DNA of 64,000 nt from contig NC_092571.1 in NCBI RefSeq assembly GCF_037975245.1, positions 1,654,501-1,718,500 of the forward strand, given 5' to 3'. Under the pieces are notes generated by a model, which worked only from the letters and a program-made list of their open reading frames with translations, was not told the origin of the DNA and did no database searches. The position numbers were made by a program, and so were the translations under genes. This DNA comes from Apostichopus japonicus (taxonomy: Eukaryota > Echinodermata > Holothuroidea > Aspidochirotida > Stichopodidae). Shown here one piece after another: positions 29,101 to 41,100 of the stretch (the first letter of the stretch is position 1; each line of letters opens with the position of its first letter).

Positions 29101-32100
29101 TACCCCCTGCGTAGATTAAATGGTTCCACACTTTTTCATCTGAACTGTTCGAATGCTTTGTAGGACTGTTTAAATTAGATCTGTCAGGCATCATATGGAA
29201 CGTATGATTTTATAAGTGTTTTTTGAAGTTGTGGACAAAAACAAGTGAGTCAATAAGTATGTAAAACATGTGCATAATAAGTTGATGTAGTAAAATGTTG
29301 GACATTAATTAGGTTTTCTATACACACATGGACGTGCCTTACCCTGCATGCGTTCTGTAACTTTGCAGCTTCCGAGGTGGGTTGGATGTTAACCACGGCC
29401 AGACGGGAACGCATTCCATATACAGTCGACACCGAGGCGCCCAGATTATGTTCCACGTGTCCACGATGCTTCCATACACAGAAGGTGATATACAGCAGGT
29501 ATGTATATGACTGACTGTAGGCAGCCAGCCTATACTGTACAGCACACATTACAAATATGGTAACAAAATTACCACAAATATGGCAGCCTTAAAGGGTGTG
29601 AAGACTCCCGCAAAAAGAAACATCTTATGCCGGTTCTCTGACCTAGTTTCGAATGAGGTGTAACAGAAGTGTTAAACACCACCATCAATCCCAGAAAATA
29701 CACACACAGCTTGCTACCATTGGTAATAAGACACTAGTGTACAATCAGTACATACAGCTGCTGCAGTCAATACCTACAGCACAATGTACAAACGAAACAG
29801 GGATGGACATCTCAGGTCCAGCTAAAGATAAAAAGACAAAAAGTCACTTACAAGCAACAAAAAGTTAACTTTTTCAGGGCGCGGCATGCGGTTTGGGGCG
29901 AGTCTTCAATGCCTTTAAGTTAGTCAAGCCCACCACCAGCAAACTCTGTGCAACTGTGCAGCTGTGATCGTAACTCATCCTTGTCGTGACTTAAGTTTGT
30001 AAAAATGCATTGATTAAAATCACTTGAAAAGAATACTTGATTTGAGTTTTCTGTGCATTCTTTTATGTTAGTGTGAGTAATAAATGGCAGGGTATAGGGA
30101 ATTATCGCAACTGGCTCATGTGAGCCACGCTGGGTGGCTGACAGTCTCTGCAACCGGACTGGGTCAATACAGAGAACTTTATCAGAATAGTCTGTAATGA
30201 TTACGTTAGTATCAGGATTTGAACATCCGTGAGAATGTCACCATATATCACAGTAGTGCATGAGACACCATGTAATAATCTCTTAGTACTTCCCTCATGT
30301 ATGACTGAATTACATATCTCCGGGTGAACTAAATACGTACTTCGTGTCAAGTCCATATCTCGTTTCTGCGACGAGAGACTGTTTATGTACTTAACACACA
30401 TCTAGTTGAATTTCGGCTGACAACCGTTCGTTACTTCTCCATTGCAAACTTTGATCTGATTAGGCACATTTCTCTTTATATCAGCTCTCTTCCTCCTTTG
30501 GCTACTTCAGTTTTATTTTCTCCCATTTCCCCCAGAGTGCACTGCGTGGGTGTCAAAGCGTAAAACTCCATTATCCGCCCGCATGCGCTCGAGCACCCCG
30601 GCCATGCATGTCATTCGTACATGAGAGCTGCGATACTGCGACGATGATTTCTAAAAGTAGCCATCGTCTAATGTCGTCGGCAGCTGGCTTCTTCTTTCAG
30701 TTTCTTTTCTTTCATTATTTATTGTCATTATTATTATTATCTTTGAACACCCGAGTGATATTTTTGGAATTTTGTCAGGTTCGGTCGGTGTCATTACATT
30801 CTTTGGCATCAGCTCATGGCTTGGTGGCGTTATAATGTCGTCTCAAGGATAATATATTCACTGTGATATTAGATACATAGCTAGAATCTCAGCGAGCTGG
30901 ATTGAAAGACAGAATCTAAGCTAACTGATCTTGAACAAGATTGTATTTACATATCAAAGTGTTTTATATTACAAAGTCTTAAAGATATCAAAGAGTGTAT
31001 TGCAAAGTCTTAAAGATATCAAAGAGTGTATTGCAAAGTCTTAAAGATATCAAAGTGTGTATTACAAAGTCTCAAAGTATTACAAGGTCTCAAAGACAAA
31101 GTCTCAAAGCTCATGGGAGTGGTGGGGGGTGGTGAGACTATGGGCGTGGTTAGGGCTAAGCCATAAAAGAGGGGCAAGGTTTCACTATTGGGGTTGGAGG
31201 GGGGGAGAAATCAGTTTTTTTATTTTTATATAGTGTTTTGGGCATTTATTTTTCTTTGAAAATTAATCTTTTCTCTTGATTTACAGCTTCAGAGAAAGAG
31301 ACATATTGGCAATGACATCGTGGCAATAGTGTTCCAGGAGGAGAGCACACCATTTATTCCAGACACAATAGCATCAAATTTCCTCCATTGCTATATTGTG
31401 GTACAGGTTATTGAACCCAACACAGAAAACACAAGATACAAGGTAAGAGCAGCATCTGGCCCTCCCGCCTCTGAGAGGAGAGGGAGGAGGGGGGGGCAGG
31501 GTAGTGATTGCCAGATCCTTCTGGAGTTTGATACGGTGAATATTTATGTCCGCTTGCTAGCCCCATCCCGAGTGCTCAATTCAGCAAGATAACAAACAAA
31601 CTTCTAATCTCACCTCTTCCCCCCCCTTCCCCCTACTCATCCCCAAAATAAAATTGGAAGATATTTGAGTAACTGTAGGTTACGGAATAATTTTGACCGA
31701 TGGATTTGACCTACGTACTCCAACCAAAACTTTTACGAGTCATTTATTCAACATTTGTGCCATCTTTTCATATATGTCCCTGCTGGATAGGTTAACATTT
31801 TGTTTTCAGTTGTTTTGCTGAATTTTTTTATGTCTTTTCTGTAGACAATAAATACAATCCACCATGGATCTCATATTTACTGTAATATACCGTAGGGTGA
31901 AGTCGTTGAGTACTAGCGTCTGCCAGAGACGGCTAGAGAATGGTAATTTGATAAATGGATGAAGGGCAAATCAAATTCACATCTATAAAAGTTAATATCC
32001 TCTCTGCAAATATAAAGTTTTTGACTCCTGCCAACACTTCCTTGTCTTTGAGCGATAGAATTGCAATTCATGCCGATGCCAGCCAGCCAGCCAATAAAGC

Positions 32101-35100
32101 ATTGTATATTTTGTGGTTTTTTTAATCGAGTGTTGATAAATGTATTGCCCCTGGAATTGAAATGCTCCTTTTTTTTATTACTTGGAATGATTCCACGAAA
32201 AATGTGGAATGGTTTACAGACTTGCCTTATGTTGATTATGTTAGAAGTCACTCAAGCCCTGGTATGCCCCGCTGGAGTTACGTCTGTTCGAACTTTTAAT
32301 CTTTCTACTTATTATTCATACTGAGGGGGCACTATATACTTTCATATGCATATACATGTAACTTATGTTTCTAGCTAATTATTTCTCACAGCAGGGGAAA
32401 TATTTCATGTCATTAGTACATTTATGCAAACAGACCTTTAGTTTTGCTTTTCTTCCAAGCTAAAATGAATATTAATAATATGTTCATATTTGCTTCCTTG
32501 AGCCTCTCAAGTGATTTTGCCGTTTCAAAAATTGGACATATGTTGTTTTCCACATTAGTGAACTCTGCAAACAAACAGTTGATTACACGCTACTGTTGAA
32601 AGTCGTGGTAAAAATGTTGGCAGTGAATTTGGTTGGCGTAATAGTTATTTTTCCAGTTGTTGGGATTGTATTGTTTAACGGTCAGGGGAATACTCAAAAG
32701 TTAAGTTGTGTTTTAACACAATGGGACCTACACTGTACACTTTAGACAACATTTATTCATCAATATTTGGCTACAACCTCACCTACAACATCTCAAAAAT
32801 TCCTGCTGGCAATTGATACTGCAATGGATATAACAGATTTGAAAGATTAGGAACACTGCATTTGATGGTATCATGTACGTAAATGTTTAAAGGAGGAATT
32901 CTTTCCCCTCTGTGCGTTCAGCTGGAATGTTATTCTTCGATGTGGAAGCCAATCTCAAGCCAGGTACCCATCGTAGGAAACAAGAGTCGAAAAGGAAAAT
33001 AGCAAAAATGACTGCAAATGTAACATTACAGGATCTTCTTCTGATATATCACAATCTTTTGACTAGTATAAATCCCAGTTTCTAAAATAGAGAATGATGT
33101 ATTTGTGGGCATATAAGGAAGGGGCAGGAGGGGGGGGGGGGGAGGTGACAGTCAGGGGAGGAATGGAAAATGGCTTTGCAACTTTAGCTTGACAGTACAT
33201 ATTATTTCATTTCTTTTTTTTTTTCTCTTCAGGTTGCTGTGACCGCAAGAGATGATGTTCCGCCGTTTGGCCCTGCCCTTCCCAGCCCGCCGATCTTTAA
33301 GAAGACTTCTGAGTTGGGTGATTTTTTGCTGACCAAATTGATCAACGCTGAGAACGCTTGCTACAAGGCTGAAAAATTTGCAAGTATACAGGTGAGGAGG
33401 GCCATTTGATATGATTGCTTTTATAAATGTCTTTAAAATTGAAGGGAATATAAAACATTTGTCTGAAAATTGCACACTGAGAAAGAAAACCAAACAGTGT
33501 TAGAATACAGTGACTTGTGGAGGAAAAGAATAACTTATGTCACAGATTAGAATAAATGAATAACACAGGTTTCAATTTAAACAAATCAGCATTTTATTAT
33601 TGAGGAAAACATGTGATAAACAGACCACTAGTGGACTAGCAAAATATTTAACAAGACTTTTGCAGATATCCAATAAATTTGTGGATAGGTGAGGATTGAA
33701 ACCCAATGACCTCACAATTACAAGTCCAGCATCAGAAGAAAGTTGAAATGATTTATTTTGTTATTTTTGCATTTCCTTTTTTTTTGTCTGAAGAAAAAGG
33801 TTCTTTCAGCCATAAATTTGAACAATGTTCAGATTTCAAGAAAAATTATGAGGAGTGGAGACAAAAAAATATCACAGGGAGATTGGGAAAACAAAGTATG
33901 AGGATGTTAAAACATTGACCAGTTGTTTTTTTAATTTCTTCCTCGTTTACAGAGGCGAACTAGGAGTGCTCTGTTGGATAATCTCTATGGTGACCTTCTC
34001 CTCAAAAATGAGGACCTTTATTGTGCAATAGCAGGTAAGAAATTAACCTTTCTACATCTTCCAAACATTCCCCATCCTCAAGCAAGCCATCCATCCCTTC
34101 CTCCTCTGGACCCTGTTCATCACCTCCACCAGACCACACCCCTCCTCTAGACCACCATACTTTTCCCCATCCCCATACTCCCACCCATTTCCCAGACCCC
34201 CCCCCCCCCCAGCATTTCCATCTCACTGAGAATACAACCAAATGATTTCCAAATTCTATCTTGTTCTGGCAGCAAATCTGTTAATTCTTTGTAGACATTA
34301 GCTAAGATTAAAACGTTTCTCGTAATTTGATGTTGCACATTCCTTTGATCACCAGACAGACAGTTAGATATCTATTAGTGCTGGCATTTAGTGTTTTGGC
34401 TTTTGTTACAGAAATGTCACCTCGTGCTAACTATTAATGTGCCTTCTTTTCCAGGGGCTGCTCTGTTTTGGCAAATGAGTTTCAAGTGGGTGTTTACCCC
34501 TTTTAAAATGCTTGTTTACCCCTTTTAAAATCAGGACTAATAAACAAGATCTTATAGACAGGAAAGAGACATGGGCACAAATCCATAACAAACATTGACA
34601 AATTTTCGTAGGATATTGTTTGTTTGTTTGTATTCAAAGAATCGTTGTCATGGAGAGTAAAAGATGACCTTGTTGATTTTACTTCCGCAGGGTTTGACAT
34701 CCTGGCACCCTTACAGTCCTCACAGCATGGACAGATGAAACTGGATGGTAGCGGGGGTAGGACAAGCCTTCTCATGTCTTTTAAGAAAGCCTTCCGAAAC
34801 AGGTCCCAGACGTTGGATAACATCAGTAAATACAACGGAGCAGACGCTGTGGAACAGAACACAGGAAATCCAACGGTAAGTTGAAAAGTTTTAACCAATG
34901 AAAATGTGTTTAGGGTTGTTGAATATGCAGTGTTGGAAGGTTTTAACCAATGAAATTGTGTTTAGGGGTGAGTGTTGAATATGCAGTGTTTGAAGGTTTT
35001 AGGAAACTTGATAAAAAACAGTGTAATTGGCAAATGCTGAGTGAGAGACAAAATTTACTGTTTGATATTTTTGGTAAAACTTAAAAATAAAATAATCTGT

Positions 35101-38100
35101 GTCAAGTCTCATTGGATTGGACATGAAATTAGATTAAACATATAAATATTAGGGTTTGCTACGAAAGATGGCAGACAGGTTAAATCATTTTTCATGAGTC
35201 AAAATATCTTTAACCTTGATTCTAATACCACCTGGTTGGGCAGTAATTATCAGGGATATAACTTGAGGGGGGATAAAAAGAGAGAAATTTAGTGCAAAAA
35301 GAAAGAGAAAAGAGGTTGGTTTTCCATAATTAAAGCTTGACAATCACATTTTCCTACTCAAAACCTTTCCCCAAGATGGACAAAAACTATGAACCTTGCA
35401 CTTTAGTTTGGTTCATGTTCTGTTTATACCTCATTCTTTAAGCAAATTGAGCAGCTGTTTATGGTTGTTCCGAATGTGCGACGCTGCTAAATGTGGTCAA
35501 ATGTTTTCTACACCTCTCTCCAATATCTGACTTCCCACCTTATAATTAATGTGTCCTCTATTCTGGCTATGTTTACAAAGGAGATTGCCCAAATTGCTTT
35601 TGTCATTTCTGGAAGTACACAGATAACTAAGATCCATCAAGCCAGAACAAAAACTAACCGCACAGACATAATTAAGTAGTTGTGTCTAGGTGTTTTTCAT
35701 TTTTCTCCGGGATCACATTAGTAACAGGGAAATAGTGAAGTGGTGAACATGCCCTCAAGAAGACTTAGCCAAAAATTATTCTTTAATGTCTTCATAATTA
35801 TGTTGCCTTGTTGCTATGGTGATAAGACATCTGCAATTCATCTTTGGTAGGGTGTTAGAGATATGAATAAATGACCTATTTCCTGTGAAAGTTCAATAGA
35901 GGTTCTTGTTGTAACAGTTACCACTGTTGGGGGTGGCATGTTAACTAATTTCCACGGTGGCATGATCAGATGAAATATATCAGGGAGAGAAAAGTCTTCA
36001 AATGAAACCTGAAAGATGCATATTTGTGTTACATAAATTGTGTCATATGCTGGCAAGGTTTCATTTTAAACTGTTTCTTAAAAGTTCTTAACTGAGTATA
36101 TAATAGTTTGATGCAAATATGTCAACAGTATCTTACAGATTGGTACGCACATATTAGCCCAAAAAATATACTTCGCAGTCACTTAAAAAACAGATAGGGT
36201 AGTGTAGATACAACCCATTTATGTCAATGAAGGGTGTGGGGTGGGTGTCAACATCAATATCATGTCCTCAGAATTTCTGAAAGTAATACATGGTGACCTT
36301 ATTCTAGTATCGCTGGCTTTACTGATACTGTCCCCTTGTGGCATAATACCCACAGTTGGGGCATATTTTGTATATGTATATTTTGTATTTGTATATTTTG
36401 TATTTGCATATTTTGCATATGTATATTTTGTATTTGTATATTTTGTATTTGCATATTTTGTATTTGTATATTTTGTATTTGTATATTTTGTATTTGCATA
36501 TTTTGTATTTGTATATTTTGTATTTGTAGCATATGTAGCATAAAGAGTGGCAGAATGCTAATAGTGTTGAACCTTCATACTTGTACTTATAACAAGGAGA
36601 ATTCTAAATACTTGTACTCATGCTGTTTGTACTCGTACTATATTTGTCATTAGACAGAGAAACATTGTATGTATATTTCTGGAGTCCTCATCTTGCCCGA
36701 TTTATCTACCTTTCTTTAGGTCAAGGTTCAGCCACCTAAACCAGCGAGGTCTCGGAGCGCCACTGCTCATAGCTTCGGAAGCGCAGACGGCAAAGAGAAG
36801 CCAAGCAGAAGAAAGAGGTGGGATGTTGTGCTATATAGAGATTGGTCACTCTCTGCCACCTTCTAAATAACAACTAATAGAATCACAGTTCAAGGTTTAT
36901 TAAGATTCCAGATTGATTAAGAAGTATTGTCACCAAACGTGAAATATTTTGAGGTCAATTAAATGGTTACTATGTTCAAACTGCAGTGGATAGAAATAGG
37001 TCAAAATTTGAGCAGCTTATGGGATACGAGACATGGTTTGCGAGGGTGAATCCAAGGAGGGGCCTTGATCCCCAGACGTTAAGAACTAACTGCAAGCAAA
37101 CTTTGCTCAGACAAGGTGAAGCACAAGCAATTATAGCAATGTATTTTTATGCCCCTCTATAAGAGGACTGAGTAAATCTTGTAACAAAGTGTCCTTTTGA
37201 TCACCGAGTAAATCTTGTAACAGAGTGTGCTCACTGCTTTGTTCATAGTACCTTGTGGTTCATAGTACCTTGTGGTTCATAGTACCTTGTGGTTCATAGT
37301 ACCTTGTGGTTCATAGTACCTTGTGGTTCATAGTACCTTGTGGTTCATAGTACCTTGTGTTTTATAGTACCTTGTGGTTCATAGTACCTTGTGGTTCATA
37401 GTACCTTGTGGTTCATAGTACCTTGTGTTTTATAGTATCTTGAGGTTCATAGTACCTTGTGGTTCATAGTACCTTGTGGTTCATAGTACCTTGTGTTTCA
37501 TAGTACCTTGTGTTTCATAGTATCCTGTCATGTCTTATGGTGTTAAATTGTTTATAGTGTTTAATTGTATATACTATTTAATTATCTATACTATTTAATT
37601 ATCTATGTGTCTTATGGTTCATAGTGTCTTATGGTGTTTAATTGTTTATAATTGTCTATAGTAAATTGTCTATTGTATTTAATTATTTATGTGTTGTATG
37701 GTTCATAGTGTCTTATGGTCCATAGTGTCTTATGGTGTATAAATTGTCTATAGTAAATTGTCTATAGTGCTTACTTGTTTATAGTAAATTGTCTATTGTA
37801 TTTAATTATCTGTGTCTTATGGTTCATAGTGTCTTATAGTTTGAAATGTCTGTAGAATTAAATTGTCTCTAGTATTGAATTGTTATAGTATATTTACTTT
37901 GTTTATTTTTCACTTTGTTTGTCAGGGACAGTGGGTTGAGTAGATCATCGCATTCTTCAGAGAGCATTAATGGCAGCCAGGAATCTCACAAGTCTTCCTC
38001 TAACTCTCTTAATAGTTCTCCAGATGTGAATCAAACTAGTAAATCAAGGTCAGCTTCTGGAAGACAAAGATAAATTCTATAAGTTAATATAGTGTTGAGA

Positions 38101-41100
38101 CATGTATGGAGTTTGGAGACATGTATGGAGCTTGGAGACTTAAATGCAAATTTACATACATGTCTCATCCCTCCAGACATGTCTTCAGGCTCCATACATG
38201 TCTCCATGTATATACGTAAAAAAAAAAGGTACACGTACACGTCCCCATTTGGGGACGTGTACGTGTACCTTTTGTGTTATTCTCAGACTCTGCAGTCTGA
38301 GGACAGGGACAACCCTGAAGAGTTTAGAGGCGGGGACAATCTGAACTCTGCAGTTTGTCCCCGCCTCCAAACTCCACAAAATGGGAGTTTGGAGGCGGGG
38401 ACAAACTGCCAGTTCAGTTTGTCCCCGCCTCCAAAACTCCACAAATTGGGAGTTTGGAGGCGGGGACAAACTGCAGAGTTCAGATTGTCCCCGCCTCCAA
38501 ACTCCGCAAATGGGGAGTTTGGAGGCGGGGACAAACTGCAGAGTTTGCAGACGGGGTCAACCAGAAATTTGCAAGTTGACCCCATCTCCAAACTTGGCAG
38601 ATTAGGAGTTTGGAGATGGAGAAAAACTGCGGAGTTTGGACACGAGGACAACCTGAAAGGTTGTTCCCGTCTCCAAACTCCACAGATTGTCCCCATCTCC
38701 AAACTCCTAAGTTTGTCCCCTACTCAAAGCTCACCGGGTTGTCCCCGTGTACAAACTCACCGGGTTGCTTCCGTCTCTTCTGGGTGGTCTCCATCTCCCC
38801 CAGGGTTGATCTCACCTCCACAGAGTCTTCTCCGTCCCCAGGGCTGTAATGTCTGTGATGGCCAAGAAACACCTGTTGAGAAAAGTAACAAAAATAACAT
38901 CTGAAAGTCATGGTAATAAATGTGCCCCTAGGCCACTCCACGTTAAACCATGCTCCTAAACACCATCGTCCAAGACACCAAGGTGAATATGCAAGACTAG
39001 TTTACAATCTAGGCTAGTTGCGATCTGTATCATTCTGCTATCTTCCGGACTTAACTCACGGATAGAAACAGTTGAAAGATTCGCTCCCGGGGTACCCTGT
39101 TTGCAAATATCATTCGGTCCAAGGTTCATTACCATTAAACATAAAAACAGACGAATAGCAAAGAAGCCTATTGTTACTCCTGAAACCTGTTGCTAATGTC
39201 TGCAGGGTCGTCCCCTTCTCCAAAGTCGGGTGGGTCGTCCCCAGCTCCAAACTAAACCTCCGATCCTGTTCTCCACCCTTCCTAGGGTTACGAGTCTCAT
39301 ACTATTTGTAAAGCAAACGTGAATCCTCAAACGTGAATCCTCTCACCAGAGTCGTAATGAGACGCTTCATGCTAGGGGGATTTTCCTCGTCTAGTTGGTG
39401 GAGTCACCAACTTGCGTCACTGCATCATTTCTGTGATGGAAAAAGAGGATAATATAAACAAATAAAATAATAAAATAAACACCTGTTGAGTCAAGTTGCA
39501 AGATTGCGTCTGACAGTTTGTTTTTGTATTGTATTTTCAGCTTACATGGCCCAAAACTATCCCCTAGTAATTCTCTGGACAGCTTTAATAGCGAAGAGGA
39601 CCATGGTCCCAATGAGCGCGAGGATTCAGACACTGGAGTGGTAAGTATCTTAATATTTGTGACCAGTTCTTTGACAAAATTTATCACCTGTGCAGGGTAA
39701 TAAAATTCCATGAGTAAGATGGTGCCCCTAAACCACTCTGCATTAAACCATGCTAAACGTTAAACTTCACATTAAACCTCACTACCATCGTTACAACACA
39801 GTTACACCAATGTGAATATGCAAGACTCTAGTTAACAATGTGGGTTGCTATGTGATCTGCAATCTTCCGGACTTACCTCATGGATATATATTTGTCGAGA
39901 GTTATGATAGGAACAGTTCAAAGTTTTGGGTACCGTGTTTGCTAATTTCATTCTTTTTCGGGTACCTGTTTATCATTACCATTGAACAATTAACCAAAAT
40001 ATACACATACGCCTAATGTTACTACGTATAGGCTATGCAGTTCATATAGTGTAGGCTATGTATAGGCTATGCAGTACTTCAGCTATGTATATAGTATATG
40101 GCCGTATATTTACATACACTGCTAATATCCTATAAAATTGCCTTTTCAAAATCAACACATGCGTTGGTCTTCCGCCCCTGTTTTATTAGTGAAATAAAAA
40201 GTTTTGTAACCTGCAAGTGTACATCTCTATGGCCTTTCAAGCCTAACAGTGCAATGCAAAGATTTCCTAGAAGCATTTGTTGGGGAGTATGTTTGCATAA
40301 AATGGCTATAAATATATAAGCAATGGGAGATCATTTACAGTATATTTGGCAAACCAAAAGTTTTGTAAAAGATACGTCACCACAATATCATCGGCCTATC
40401 CAACCCATTCTTTCATTGCTGTGTGCTGTAAGGCTAGCGCTCCTACAGGAGGCCCTGGCTATCTGTAGAGAATAATTGGAAATTTGTAAATCCAACAAAT
40501 TTTACACATATCAAAGAAGAAGAAGGGAATATCGCCAAATGATGAAATTACCAAAGAATACACATGAATCTTTTCCTCTCTTACCTTTCATTACAATTAA
40601 AAATGTCTCCACTGAAATTTGAAAAATGGAGAACGATGTAAGTAATTTTGACAAAGTAACGTACCTGGTACTAACGGCTTCGACTGGGTTAGTAACTGCT
40701 CTGTCGGTCCCCCAGGGGTTTCCGGTACTCCTTTCCATCACTTTAAGAGAGTAATACATTCTTCTGCCTTCTTCAATCATAGGGGAGTCTGTCTTCTTCT
40801 GGATGCATTCCTAGCGGTAAACCAAGCCCGTTGACTCCCTGTCTCTGCCAAGAGGGAAAGTGTTCTGTCGCCCTTGAAATGGAAAGTAAGTCCACCTTTA
40901 TCTAAATTAAGAGAGAGAGAGAGAGGGTAGAAGTAAATTATAAAAGTTTTACTAAGAGACAACTACATCCAGTTAGTAATACCTTGAACTGGAGAGTCTT
41001 TACTTTGACAATGTTTGACAAGTTTTACCCGTGCTGTGCCCGAGTGGATAAAGGCGGTGGCATTTGAAGCAATCGGGAGGTTCCGGGTTCGATACTCGGC

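Noticed and set aside
33152-33493. 113-residue minus-strand frame
   Set aside because: Antisense shadow of RAP1GAP exon 12, which is well supported by homology on the plus strand.
34455-34500. Extra exon after ttttccag in intron 13
   Set aside because: It would read [14 protein letters not shown] but has no proper donor, and the next exon already joins exon 13 in phase.
36299-36653. Hydrophobic repeat proteins on both strands
   Set aside because: Generated by the tattttgtatttg repeat; no splice or start context.
38092-38904. 270-residue open frame and several antisense frames
   Set aside because: They cover the hairpin array; the GGGDK/PPPNS-like repeats read on both strands come from the palindromic units.
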